Source: Sinohyriopsis cumingii (Eukaryota > Mollusca > Bivalvia > Unionida > Unionidae). From it: a DNA stretch of 64,000 nucleotides. Every line of letters starts with the position of its first letter. Position 1 is the stretch's first letter. The stretch spans positions 1,815,001-1,879,000 of the forward strand of contig JAPYKE020000263.1 of assembly GCA_028554795.2 (NCBI GenBank), given 5' to 3'. The notes beneath the pieces were generated by a model that had not been told where the DNA came from, ran no database searches, and saw nothing but the letters and a program-made list of their open reading frames with translations. This document shows positions 36,781 through 47,217 of this stretch, one piece after another. The position numbers and the translations under genes are program-made.

Positions 36781-37198
36781 TCAATAATCGAAAACGTCTA
36801 AGTCTCGAACGGTTCTTCTTTTCTTGGCCTTTCTCGCTTGAAGTCTGGTGAAAGGGTGTTTTCTTCGTCGTCTCTTTCTGCCTTGTCCTTGCTGAATGCC
36901 TGACTCGGTAGCGTGCAGGGCATTTATAGGTGTTTCTCGTTGGCCTAAAATGTCTTTGCCCGTTTGCAGCAAGACATTTTTGCCTGCCCTCATGAAGGCT
37001 TCTTTAGGGTTTTGTTTGTCGATGATGACATTTTGGAGAAATTCTTTGCCTTGCGTCAGTGCCGCATCTTTCAAGGCGTGCAATCCGCGTGTCACCATCG
37101 GTTTCAACACCGGGGCCACCGAACGAAAGGCCGATTTTAACATATCTCCTAAGCCGTGTCCTCGCTGTCGAGCAAACCCCTCGGTACACTGGATACAT
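36781..37198 (-). pseudogene. Basic core/pVI-like protein, frameshifted near its N-terminus
   Basis: Starts MYPVYRG as in Polinton-1. One extra T (near 37176) shifts the frame; the remainder runs from MLKSAFRSVAPVLKPM to the basic tail. It retains a middle segment missing from Polinton-1 (FMRAGKNVLLQTGKDILGQ). It is strongly basic at the C-terminus (KRRRRKHPF; KAKKRRT). Confidence 0.75.
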
Positions 37199-37201
37199 GA
37201 C

Positions 37202-38122
37202 TTAAGAGTCGTGAGAGAACCGTTTTCGAAAATGGAGTTTCACCGTGACTTTTCCTTTGGTGAATGGAATATTTTGTCCCAGATCTCCTTTTATAGCAAT
37301 GTTGACCGTGTCCAAATACGACTTACTGACCGGGAAATAGTGAGGACGGACAAATTCGCGGTGGACGTGGTAAGTGTTTCCACCTTCCTCGTCAGTGTTC
37401 GTGGCAGAATCCACTTTGAAAGGAATGACACGCAGTAACGGTACGGAGGTGTGTGCCACCACGTTGTACTCCACCACATCGGAATACACGAACATCAAAT
37501 TCAGTCCTTGGTTCAGTTCTACCGGGGCACGAAATAACTTGCTAAAAGACTCGTTGTCGTAAACGATGGGTAATTCGTTTTTCTTCATAATGGTCTTTCT
37601 CATGTCCATGTCTCTGCCCAACATGTCATACAATTCAGGACAAAATAAAATGGACAGGATTTTACTCCGTTCAAATTTCATCAAGAAGCGACGAGCTGTT
37701 TTGTGGTACTCCATGGTGACATTTTTGTTGACATGCTCCAAAGCTTTCAGAAACACATTAAACCTGGAGGTTATGGTGCTGACCAAATGTTGGCCACTAA
37801 AATAATAGCCTGGGGGAATGAACAAGTGATAGGTGGTGTACTTTTGTGTACGGGTTTTCTTGTCATATTTGACATTGCTATCCATCCACTGTTGCATTTG
37901 CTCGTCATGAACTTCCACATCAAAAAAATTTTGATTAGGAAGGACATTGAGGACTTGGGTCGGGTGAATCATTTCTACTAAAGCCACTTCCCAATGGGCT
38001 TCGTGATCTAACTGGATGGCCTGAGCTAATTTGGCCGTGTAACAGCACAACGTGTTCTTGGGAAACACCTCCATGGAACTGTCACTGGGTAAAGTTAAGT
38101 AAAATTGGTTTTGGTGACTCAT
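37202..38122 (-). CDS. Polinton minor capsid (penton-like) protein
   Basis: Intact 306-residue frame, homologous over its whole length to 15619-16548 (FYLTLPSDSSMEVFPKNTLC; HWEVALVEMIHPTQ). Predicted single-jelly-roll penton. Its ATG overlaps the stop of the preceding gene (ATGA), and its own stop lies 3 nt before the core gene ATG. Confidence 0.9.
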   Translation of the reverse strand: MSHQNQFYLTLPSDSSMEVFPKNTLCCYTAKLAQAIQLDHEAHWEVALVEMIHPTQVLNVLPNQNFFDVEVHDEQMQQWMDSNVKYDKKTRTQKYTTYHLFIPPGYYFSGQHLVSTITSRFNVFLKALEHVNKNVTMEYHKTARRFLMKFERSKILSILFCPELYDMLGRDMDMRKTIMKKNELPIVYDNESFSKLFRAPVELNQGLNLMFVYSDVVEYNVVAHTSVPLLRVIPFKVDSATNTDEEGGNTYHVHREFVRPHYFPVSKSYLDTVNIAIKGDLGQNIPFTKGKVTVKLHFRKRFSHDS

Positions 38123-38535
38123 AATTCCAGAGTTCTGTGGCTGTCCGAGGGGTTACTGGACGTCAGAGGCGTGTCTCCGTCTAAAATGGGGTTCTGGTTG
38201 TGATTGAAGTGGTGACTGGCACTGGCACTGGACACAAGGTTCCCGGGGTTCCCGTTCGAGGTGAATTTCAGGGAGGGATTAGGAAGCAGGTAACCGATGC
38301 AACTGCTCAATAAAATGGTCCACAATTGTTTGTCTCCTTGTTGCAAACTCACATTGGCGATGGCTGCCCCGATGACACAATACACCCCGAAGATTTGGCA
38401 GAAAAAGACGATTTGCGTTTTAGGCACACGTTCTCCACACCACACCCACAAGGGTTGTTTTTGTAAATCTTGCACAGAAGAACTAGGTGAAGGAGGAGTG
38501 GTCGACGTAGCTGCGTCTGCTGTGTGAAAGGGCAT
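38119..38535 (-). CDS. Small two-TM Polinton protein
   Basis: Protein of 138 residues from ATG 38535 (MPFHTADAAT). Two hydrophobic segments (IVFFCQIFGVYCVIGAAIA; LWTILLSSCIGYLLP) suggest a hairpin membrane protein with a Ser/Asn-rich tail. The ATG follows the integrase stop by 5 nt. Possible role in virion or membrane association, by position only. Confidence 0.7.
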   Translation of the reverse strand: MPFHTADAATSTTPPSPSSSVQDLQKQPLWVWCGERVPKTQIVFFCQIFGVYCVIGAAIANVSLQQGDKQLWTILLSSCIGYLLPNPSLKFTSNGNPGNLVSSASASHHFNHNQNPILDGDTPLTSSNPSDSHRTLEL

Positions 38536-38540
38536 GATGG

Positions 38541-39650
38541 TCACTTCTTTTTATAGTCGATGACTTGCGAAGCGTCGATCCAAGAATCAAAACTGGGTGG
38601 ATATCCTTTCCAACGTACTTTGACTTCTTTGACACGTCGTTTGCCCACTTTACGGGTTCTGCGTTCGAGAATGCTTTCGATGTCGTACACGTCGTCTTCT
38701 TTTTTGGTGACACGTTGTAACTCGGGCAAATAAAATGTTCCTTTGAGCACTTCTCCGTTCATGTCTTCCAATTTATAGACGGTAGGATGACGGCCATGCA
38801 CTCGTCCAGTGACGCGAAACAATTCGGTCGTCCAGTTAGGTAAGTAACCTTTGTCGAAAGTGCGTTTGGTTTTGCCAATACGCACCCAATCTCCGACGGC
38901 CAACTCTCCACTTTTCTTGGGGACAGCCCTCGTCGGGGACGTACCAAACAGGCGCTCAAACACCAACACTTCGTTGTCGGGAGTCACGTCTTGCGGGGCA
39001 CGTCCGATGCTTCGATGGTAAGATTGGTTGTACGCTTGCACCAGGTGCGGTAAGATGTCGATGTACTTCAGAGTGTGGTGATGCGTAAAATATTTCCACA
39101 TGCGTTCTTTCAAAGTGCGTTGAAAACGTTCCACGATGCTGGCTTTGGTTTCGGGATTCTCGGTGGTAAAAAAATGAATGTCACGTTTCTTTAATTCTTT
39201 TTGGAAAGCTTGGTTCAGAAATTCGGTGCCTTTGTCCGTTTGCCATCGAAGAGGGTGACGACCGCTTTGTTTCAACACCCGTTGCAGGGCTCGCACTAAC
39301 TCGCTGCTCGATTTGGAAGTCAAGGGCACGACCCAGGCAAATTTGGAAAAGACGTCGATGACACAAAACAAATATTTGTAGCCACGATTGCAGCTGGCCA
39401 AATGAGAGACATCGGCTACATCGGCTTGCCATTGATGATCGATGCCTTCCACTCGGGTGCGACTTCTGGCAAACTTGCGTCGAATGGGTTTGTGTAAAGT
39501 GTAGGTAGCTTGTTCTTGTAACCATCGTTGCACTTGAGGTAAACGGAGACTTTTCAGTCGAGTTTTGGCAGCACGATACAATTTTTGAACTCCTGCGTAA
39601 CCTGCAGGATGGGAGGGATCGTAGTAAATGCTGGCTAAGACTTTTTCCAT
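38541..39650 (-). CDS. Polinton integrase with C-terminal chromodomain
   Basis: Intact 369-residue protein from MEKVLASIYYDPSHPAGYAG. A retroviral-type DDE core is visible: first Asp in WQADVADVSHLA, second Asp in WQTDKGTEFLN, Glu in KASIVERFQRTLKER. Next comes a C-terminal domain (GDWVRIGKTKRTFDKGY) and a chromodomain (YDIESILERR; VRWKGYPPSFDSW). It inserts the element, and the chromodomain may guide it to methylated histones. The frame is open upstream without a better ATG; this start matches Polinton-1. Confidence 0.95.
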   Translation of the reverse strand: MEKVLASIYYDPSHPAGYAGVQKLYRAAKTRLKSLRLPQVQRWLQEQATYTLHKPIRRKFARSRTRVEGIDHQWQADVADVSHLASCNRGYKYLFCVIDVFSKFAWVVPLTSKSSSELVRALQRVLKQSGRHPLRWQTDKGTEFLNQAFQKELKKRDIHFFTTENPETKASIVERFQRTLKERMWKYFTHHHTLKYIDILPHLVQAYNQSYHRSIGRAPQDVTPDNEVLVFERLFGTSPTRAVPKKSGELAVGDWVRIGKTKRTFDKGYLPNWTTELFRVTGRVHGRHPTVYKLEDMNGEVLKGTFYLPELQRVTKKEDDVYDIESILERRTRKVGKRRVKEVKVRWKGYPPSFDSWIDASQVIDYKKK

Positions 39651-39672
39651 TTTTTTTGTGTTGGTTGGTGTG

Positions 39673-40311
39673 TTAATAAGACACCCACTCTTGGAGGATG
39701 CTACTCTTTTTCTCTTGGGGTATTTTCTTGGATTGCAATGCTTTGCGTGTGCGGCCAGCAATAGGTGTCGAAGAGGAGAAGGATGTCTGAGCGGGGGATA
39801 TCGGTTCTTGTTTCACTTCTGTCTTCACTTCTGTCTTCACTTTCTTTTTATCTTGTGAGGAAGAAGGGGTGGCCATCATCTTTTTAATCCATCCAATTCT
39901 GGAGGTAGGTGGTGTTGTTAACTTGCGTACTTTTTCTGGTGGAGTTTGAAACCCTTCCTCTTCTTCTCCTTTTTCTGTCTTGGTCACGGGTACTGGTGGT
40001 ACTGGTACTGGTACTGGTGATGGTGCTGGACTTTTCATCAAGGTCTTAAAATCTTTCAGAGTGGGTAGAGCTGTTTCGTCTAAAGCTTTCTGGTGAAAGA
40101 GTTGCAGTCGTTGCAAGAGTTGACCGTACTTTTGCGATTTTTCTGTTTCGGACAAATCTTGGCGATCCATCAAGGACTGCAATTCGTGTTGTAACTGGGA
40201 CATCTCGCTCAAATGGGGATTGGGAGGTAAATGCGGGGTGTGTTGTTCTTGCCACCGATGGTATTCCATCCATCGTTTGTAAGGCACTAAAGCTAGTTTT
40301 CGTCCTTCCAT
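39673..40311 (-). CDS. Polinton protein with N-terminal KLALVPYKRW motif
   Basis: Intact 212-residue frame, MEGRKLALVPYKRWMEYHRW. The conserved helical first half (LQHELQSLMDRQDLSETEKS, QLLQRLQLFHQKAL) is followed by a Pro/Lys/Ser-rich variable half. A GATAAAAA (40370-40363) lies about 52 nt upstream. It is conserved between PX-like and integrase genes in both copies; the family is known from Polintons, but I cannot assign a function. Confidence 0.75.
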   Translation of the reverse strand: MEGRKLALVPYKRWMEYHRWQEQHTPHLPPNPHLSEMSQLQHELQSLMDRQDLSETEKSQKYGQLLQRLQLFHQKALDETALPTLKDFKTLMKSPAPSPVPVPVPPVPVTKTEKGEEEEGFQTPPEKVRKLTTPPTSRIGWIKKMMATPSSSQDKKKVKTEVKTEVKQEPISPAQTSFSSSTPIAGRTRKALQSKKIPQEKKSSILQEWVSY

Positions 40312-40359
40312 GGGGTTGTCAGGGGTCGATTCTGAGATCTTGGAACTTCCGAGGCCTTT

Positions 40360-40746
40360 TTATCTTGCTCCCACCAGTCCTCCCAACATGGTTCCCAAGA
40401 CTCCTTTCAGTATGGGGCCTAACAAGAGAGGCAAAATACCTCCACGTTGCACTAACATCTTCTTTTTTTGACGAATGGGAATTTTCTTTTGAACCATTTG
40501 GGGAAGAACGTGACGATGTTTGCCTAAGCATTGTTTCTGGTGTTTGGACAAAGGGATCGTGCCTTTCAAAACGTTCAAACAACATTCGCACACGGTATCG
40601 ATGACCTCTTTGGAGGCTGTTTGAATGAGTTTTATTCATAGGGGTGGAGAAGCTTTGGACAGGACAGATAACATGTCCCCATGTTTGGCTAAACGTGGTG
40701 GCAGTCCTTTCCTTTTCTTTCCTTGGGGTTTTCTGGAGGGTGACAT
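40360..40746 (-). pseudogene. PX-like small basic protein with one in-frame TGA
   Basis: From ATG 40746 (MSPSRKPQGKKRKGLPPRLA), interrupted by TGA near 40640 where Polinton-1 has CGA. It then stays open to 40360: CECCLNVLKGTIPLSKHQK, MLVQRGGILPLLLGP and a Gly-rich hydrophobic end. TATAAAA (40809-40803) is about 57 nt upstream. Basic N-terminus plus hydrophobic tail resembles PX/core peptides packaged with viral DNA. Confidence 0.75.
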
Positions 40747-40804
40747 CTTTGAGTCTTCAGGAGCACCAAAAAACACTGATACCCGACTTGGTCACAGGCC
40801 GTTT

Positions 40805-41680
40805 TTATACTGGAACGCGTCGCCACTGATTGTCTTTACGTCGTATTAGTTTGAGGACAGGCATGACACGTCGTGCAGGGGTACGTAACGGACTAAATCG
40901 AGCCAGTTCTTGCTTGGACAAATCCAGTAAACTTTGTAACATGCCCGATCTTTCTTGAACTTTGATTTTGGGAGAAGGTACTTTGTGAGCAGCAGCCACT
41001 GCCACTAAATTGGAAGGTCCTGCCACTGGGGAAGTTCTTTTGGGGGTCATCAACGGAGAAGTTCTTGGTGTGATCAACGTCTCCAAGTACTCTTCAGTTC
41101 TGGGTGTCATTAACGGAGAAGTGGACAAACGTGAAGCTGCCGGAGACGCAGTCACCGCCGTGGCAGGTCGTGGTTTGCGAGTGTAAGGTTGCGTCCTGGC
41201 CGAAGTGCCTCTCTTGCGACTAGTTTTCTGTGGACTTTTCTTTTTCTGGGGGCTTCTTTTCTTTTTCCGGGGTGGTGGTGGTGTCTGGTCAGAGGAGGGT
41301 CCTGCCACTGGAGAAGTTCTCCTTGGGGACCTGGTCTTTTTCTTCTTGGGGCTTCGTTGGACTTTTGTCTTGGGTATAACTTTGGGGGCATTAGGATCCC
41401 ATCTTAAGAGTGAGCGAATGATGACCCCTCCTAGAGTACCGCTCCCTCCAGGTTTCAAAATGATTTGTTTTTTGGTTTGAGTGTCGATGCGGGGATCGGC
41501 CAGTTGGACCAAAGCGACTTTGTTTCGATCAAAAAAGCGTTTGGTTTGATGAGGAATCTGAATGATTCCTTGGAGTAATTGACGTGCCGTCACCGTGAAC
41601 CATCGTAAGACTTCTTTGAGACTAGCTTCTAAGACACGAGCTCGTGTTTGTGGATTTTTTTCTCGACTGATGCCATACAA
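40805..41680 (-). CDS. Basic Polinton protein A
   Basis: Open frame of about 290 codons. The first half is helical (LKEVLRWFTVTARQLLQGII, RFFDRNKVALVQLADPR), then GGSGTLGGVIIRSLL. The second half is Lys/Arg/Pro/Ser-rich with repeats (TSPVAGPS, TPRTSPLMTP), suiting a nucleic-acid-binding virion protein. No ATG opens it: the frame continues upstream, without a stop, to about 41840 inside the ATPase gene, so the true start is undefined. Its N-terminal pattern resembles that of the PX-like gene next to it, suggesting paralogy. Confidence 0.6.
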   Translation of the reverse strand: MYGISREKNPQTRARVLEASLKEVLRWFTVTARQLLQGIIQIPHQTKRFFDRNKVALVQLADPRIDTQTKKQIILKPGGSGTLGGVIIRSLLRWDPNAPKVIPKTKVQRSPKKKKTRSPRRTSPVAGPSSDQTPPPPRKKKRSPQKKKSPQKTSRKRGTSARTQPYTRKPRPATAVTASPAASRLSTSPLMTPRTEEYLETLITPRTSPLMTPKRTSPVAGPSNLVAVAAAHKVPSPKIKVQERSGMLQSLLDLSKQELARFSPLRTPARRVMPVLKLIRRKDNQWRRVPV

Positions 41681-41777
41681 GGCAGAATCAATTTGACGGG
41701 AAGATGCGACTGAAGGGACGTCATGTTCGCACTGTGTGAGACAGACGAAAAAGGGTCTGAGATTTTTATAGATTTTT

Positions 41778-42521
41778 TTATGGGGAGTGAAATGAAGTCG
41801 AGGACGGAGACGTGTACAGGACAGGCCCTCCGTCTTGGCACCAGTGGTGAAACAAGTGGGTACGAAATCGCAAATCCTCAGGAGTCGTAGGTTTCAAATC
41901 GACGAGTAAATAGGCGTGTGGCGTTTGAGTGGCATCGTCGTACGCCTGAGTCAGCCAAGGCGTTCCTAACTGTTTGGCTAAGACTTGCACTTGCGATTTA
42001 TCTCGAGGGCTTTTAAACAAGACCACGTAATGCGCATTGAGACTGATGGTGCGATGGGCTTTACTTTGTTGAAACAAATTTTGGGTGATGTAAACGACAC
42101 TGGCATTACGGTGATGCCCTTTGCGCGTGAACCACAGTTTAATTTCTTCTTCGTCTTCTCCTAACATGTCGTCGAAAATGACCAAATGGGTTTGACGGGA
42201 GTCAGAGACGATGCCGTCGTCTTCTTTAGGAATGCCTTCCACAAACACGATGGAATCGCCTTGACTTTCTCGCAAGAGGCTGTACGCCGATTGCCACTCT
42301 TTGTAACACCACACGATCTGTTGAGGGGGTCGATCGATCAAATGATGTTTATGTTCGATCAAACGTTTGACGAATTCAGTTTTGCCAGAACCGCTAGGTC
42401 CAGCAATGAGCATGTTAAAGGGATGGCGAAGATACAAAGCCTCCCAACTGGCACGATCTCAGTGTTCGTCGATGACTTTGACAGTAGAGGAAGAGGAAGC
42501 AGAGACAGTAGAGGTAGCCAT
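41778..42521 (-). pseudogene. Polinton packaging ATPase (A32/FtsK-like) with one early TGA
   Basis: From ATG 42521 (MATSTVSAS), interrupted by TGA at 42461-42459 after 20 codons, then open for about 227 codons. Walker A is GPSGSGKTEF, Walker B is HLVIFDDMLGED, and YITQNLFQQ lies at the sensor position. This family drives genome packaging in Polintons, adenovirus-like and NCLDV lineages. TATATAAA (42577-42570) is about 50 nt upstream of the ATG. Initiation downstream of the stop could still yield the ATPase domain. Confidence 0.88.
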
Positions 42522-42619
42522 GGTGTGAGGAATGTCACTTGTGACACGAAAAAACAAACAAGACAAGAGTTTATATACTTTTTCAGAACACGTTTATTGA
42601 ATGTTTTTTTCAAACATGA

Positions 42620-43019
42620 TTACGAAAGACAAAAATACATAAAAGCCAAAGGCTTAAGTACAAGAATAAAAGGCACATGAACGTGGAATAAAAAACAAGT
42701 GTCTGTACAACAACCACATGTTTTGGGTAAAGTTCTAACCAGTTCTATTGTAGGGGGTAAGGTCACACAAGTGTCCTCCCGAAAGGGTCTTTCAGGCCTG
42801 TCCACGACAGTCCTGTCCTGGGTGACGGGTTCTTCTGGCACCGTCACTAACACAGGTTGAAAAGTAACTTTTATCCTTGAACAACTCTCGTGCATACTGG
42901 GCCACCTCTTGTGTCCAAGCCTCAAAACCCTGGTCTCGGTGATGTCCAACATTTGACTCCTATCCAATCTGGTTTCTTCTTCGTCAACGACATGGTAAGT
43001 TACTTCAATGAACAATGAA
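42620..43019 (-). other. Unassigned coding-like segment between polymerase and ATPase
   Basis: The longest frame (43015-42620) lacks an ATG at its start and ends with a Cys-rich hydrophobic stretch (TCGCCTDTCFLF). An alternative frame starts at an ATG near 42993 (MSLTKKKPDWIGVKCW), and a third reads GFEAWTQEVAQYARELFKD. This pattern suits a frameshifted small gene. TATAAAA (about 43042-43036) lies at the polymerase end. No family recognised. Confidence 0.35.
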
Positions 43020-46000
43020 CTATTGGTCTTGGACGTTGTCCCTTTTTATATGCTGACCAATATCGATGTGGCCGTACGGCAACGTAAAGTGATTGGGAAG
43101 TCTCACTCGCTTCTGGTACACGATTTGATAGATTTTTTCCAGGGGCCGACTGACGATGTGGTGAGTGGGTAAACGTACAATCTTGTTCGGTTGATAAGTG
43201 GTCACTTCAAAGTTTCCATCCTCTCCCGATTGCAAGGCTTCTTTCAATACCCCAAAGTTGACCACTCGACTGGTACGATGATTCAGAGTCAGTCCTTTCA
43301 CTTTGCACGTCGTGTGCACTTCTCCTTGTTTGTCCCGGTATTCGTAGCCGTAATTTTTGGGACCACCACTGACGAAACTTAGAATCTTGTCGTCGGGATG
43401 CTCGTCTGTCCAGGCTCCTAAACGGTCTCCTTCGATGTCAGGGTGCTGTTGACTCGGGTGATGGATGTAAATGCAACTGTCCGTGTCAAAGTACAGGACG
43501 CGTTCTTCTAACTGTTCTAAAGCTTCGTACAATTTTAAGCGAGCATGAGCTGTCACGTAAGCCGCAATGATGACATTTCCAAAAGGGTCGTCTTGTACAA
43601 AGTCCAGATCTTCTTCGTAATTGACCAAGATCAAATCCTCTCGAACGACGTCCACGTGTTTCATGTATTTGGTTTTGTCCTGAATCATCTGGAAGTAGCG
43701 GGAAGGTTCTGTCAAATATTCCGTCTTGGGTAAACACGGTCGTTGTGCCATTTAACCCCACAAGCAATTTAACATCACTTTGGCAAACGATCGCCTGCCT
43801 TCGTTTTTTTCGATGTGGTCTAAAGAGATGCCTTCTTGTGCGTAGTATTTCTCTTTGAATTGTATTTGGTCTTCGGGAGTGTGACACCAGGAAGGATAGC
43901 CGCTGGCTTCTTGTTTCAGTTTCAAAAAGGCATCCACGTAGTCGGCGAAAATGCCTTTCTGAGTAGGGTCACCCTTGTGGTACTGTTGTGTCTTGGGAAA
44001 GTGGCAAATTTCGTACACTTCTAACAGTTGGTATCCCATGTCCAGAGCTTTGAACAATTCCACGCTGACCCAGGTTCCCGTCAAGGCACGTTCTTCCTGG
44101 CTGTGATGGCAAGGTTGGTCCTGGTTGCACGTTTCGGCACAAGTACGGCACAAGGGAAACATCAGTTTGCCTTGACAATGGTGAGGTAAGACGGGATGGT
44201 ATAGGTTCGTGGGAGGCAAAACTTTACACTTGATCAAGCCTTCGTATTGTCGAATGTTTTTCAGGTCGATGTGTTCCGTGAACAATTGCGGGTGCCCTAC
44301 AGGAAAGCGACAATATTTGCACACGTAGGGATACTGCGAACACACGTCCAAGTATTTGATTTCTTCTCCTTTCTCTTCGTCGGCTTGGTACAGCAAACAG
44401 GTGGCATTGGTCCTTCCTCCGTACAAACTATCCCTCGGGTTCAGCGGGTCCATGAACTGGTAACTTTCCACGAGGCGTTTAAACTCGGGATCGGTTTTCA
44501 AACGGTGATCGTACTCGTGTTCCCACATTTCCACCACTTGGTATCCTTGCTGTTCTAACTTTAGGCGTCGTTGACAAGTGTCCTGGTACAAGTCTTCCAT
44601 GGTTCGTTGCAAAAACTGATTTTTAGTGTCACGGTCAGGGTAACAGATGGGACATCCGTGAAATAAGCAACCGTTAAACTCGTACACGATCTTGGGGTTT
44701 TCTAAGTCCCAGCCATCTACCGAATACGTTCCGATGGTCTTTTCGCCTCCTCCGTTGCGGGCATGCTGAATCCATTTGTCTTCCTTGTCGCACAAGTAAT
44801 GTAACCAACGTAGGGCTTTGACCGAGTATTGACGCTTGACATAGTGGGTCGTTTGAGGACTGATGACAGCCACGGTGTTTTCAGGCATGAATCGTTGGCG
44901 GTACACTAAGGAACACGCTTTGGCAATGGTGCAAGCTTCTTTCAAAGGATCGACCCCTCCGTGTTCCATGAACAGTTCTCGAAATTTTCCACAGCAACGT
45001 CGTAAAATGTCCACGTCGGAACGACAATACTTTAACATTTCTTCCTGAAAGTCGAAGGGGTCAGAGGCATGAGCCTGGTACCAAGCGTAGAAAGCTTCTC
45101 GTTGTTCGGTACGCATGTTGTCGGGGTCGTAATAGTGAGCCTCAGGTAAATGGGGTAGAACGGCATGTTGATTGGCTTCCATATTGAAAAAGTGTGGAAA
45201 GTACCCTTTAGCCATTTCTGTCATTCCAAACGTTTTAGGCATTCGACTCAAAGGCATGGCCAAGTAACTCATCGAATCTTTAAACTGTACTTGTCCCACT
45301 TGCATGAAAATGATTTTGGCTCCGTTCAAAGTCACTTTAGGACGCTCGGTGCCTTGTTCCGTATAGTACCTCAAAAGAAACTGTCCATCGTATCCGGAGA
45401 AATTGTGAGCCATCACCGTGGCATGACGATGACAATCTCCGTAACGTTCGATGTCCTCTTTGCTCCATGTCTTGTCGATGGGGTCTAAGACCCATTGGGC
45501 AAAATCGGCTAACGTGTTTGGTCCTCGAAAGATTTTTTCACGTCCTCCAGGAATCTTGCTGCAGTGAGGGCAATGACTGAAGATAGGTTCTTGAATGCAC
45601 TTCTCGCACGCTCGATGAGCCACGCAGAAATTAGGAATGTGAATGCCGGTCTCTTGCATGCATTCGAAATCGAAAAAGATGAAATTGCCTTTCTTCTTGT
45701 GACCGTCCTCTTCCTCTGGTGGGGGTTGGTATTTTTGCACGTAACATTCGTGTTCCAAGTCCACGATGTGGTGACAAATGTGACATTTTTTCTTTCCTCG
45801 ACATACGTGTGCCTTGGTACTATTGGTACGTATGCCTTGTCCACACGTAGGGCACAATCTCAGGAGTTGACAAGCACATTTCTTCTGTGAACCTTGTGTT
45901 TTCAAATGTTGCTGGTAACAGGTAGGGCTGACAAACGTGCGCAGACAAGTTGAACAAGGCACTGGTTCTTCGCTCAGACAGGGTGGAGAGGCCAAACATC

Positions 46001-47084
46001 CTGGGCATTTCCATCCACAAGACTTGTGTTGCTCTCGATTGTTATAACCATAATCACATTTCTCACAATAATAACTGTATCCCAGGAATCCAGTGATACT
46101 GGTAATGGTATCGAAATGTTCATCGTGATAATAGACATGAATGTATTTTCCGTCCTTAAAATCTTGGCCTCGAAACAACTGAGTTCCACGCATTTCTTGA
46201 GGGTGCACTTTCAAGGTGTAGCGTGGAGCTAGGGCATCTTGCAATTTTTGCATCTCAGGAACGCCACAAGGTGTGTCTTTGGACAGTCCGGCTTGTTGTA
46301 ACAGGAGTTCTGCTTCATTTCGTTGTTTGGCTCGGTCGGATTGTTGAATAGTGTTCCAGGTTCTTTTCCATTCTACCGTGTCGTTCTTGTTGGCATAGGT
46401 TCGTCCCACCTCGATGGCACGGGCTAAACACATCTGGTCTTGAGGGTTGTGAATTCGGACGAGACTTGTTTTGGTGTTGCGAAGGTTGTCCACCAATAAC
46501 ATCTTTTTGCGTCCTGTCCCTTGAGGAAGAGAGACGTGGGCCATTTTCAGTGTGGCTTTACCATCGGTGATGTCAAACTGGTCATTAGATTGTTGTACGT
46601 GTTGAATCTTGTCCATGATTTTGGAAGGGGTTAGTTCTGCGGGTCTGCTAAACTCGATCCAAACAGGGGATTTCAAACTGTCGTGATCTATGGATAGTGT
46701 CAAGCGATCGTCTTCTTTGGGTTGACATTGTCGCTTGAGTGCGGTGAGCAAAGAATCCCACATCTCGGTGATAAACCCTTCTGCTTTCTCCAAGGGTACG
46801 TCGGCCTTGAAATCTTTAAACTTCACCGTGTAGGTGTAAGCCGTGGTTCTAAATTTTCTAGAGGAGCGCTTTTCCGTCTCTCGAATGGAATAGTACTTTT
46901 CAGGGTTGACTAAGGGTGGTGAACTTGGTTTAGAGAGTTCGGATTCTGGTTCACTCATGTCCTCTTCAAAATCACTGGCATGAATTTGTGCCAAGATTTC
47001 AGCCCTGGTACGAGGCGATAGATCACGTTTCTGCCTCTTACTTTCTTCTTCTTCTTTCTTCTCGAATGAATAGGATCGTTTCAT
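43020..47084 (-). pseudogene. Protein-primed family B DNA polymerase with one in-frame TAA
   Basis: About 1354 codons from MKRSYSFEKKEEEE. An N-terminal region (QMCLARAIEVGRTYANK) and a Cys-rich zinc block come first. Next are exonuclease motifs Exo I (FFDFECMQETG), Exo II (AHNFSGYDGQF) and Exo III (YCRSDVDIL), then palm motifs A (LDVCSQYPYV), B (KVMLNCLWG) and C (YFDTDSCIY). A TAA (43754-43752) directly after motif B separates the frame from motif C, so the 1110-residue product would lack a catalytic Asp. No frameshift is seen. It replicates the element from its ends in the family model. Confidence 0.93.
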
Positions 47085-47217
47085 CTTGAGTGCAAAACGT
47101 CAAATGACTCAAGTTCAAACACCATAGACTAATTTATAGTCATGGCAAACCAGCGTATATAAAAAGGGTGTGTCTTGTCCTTTCACTATTCATTTCACTC
47201 TCAAACCGAGGAGAACA
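47085..47217. promoter_or_regulatory. Divergent promoter between polymerase and CCHC gene
   Basis: CTATAAATTA on the minus strand (47139-47130) lies about 50 nt from the polymerase ATG. TATATAAAAA on the plus strand (47156-47165) lies 53 nt from the CCHC ATG. Confidence 0.7.
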
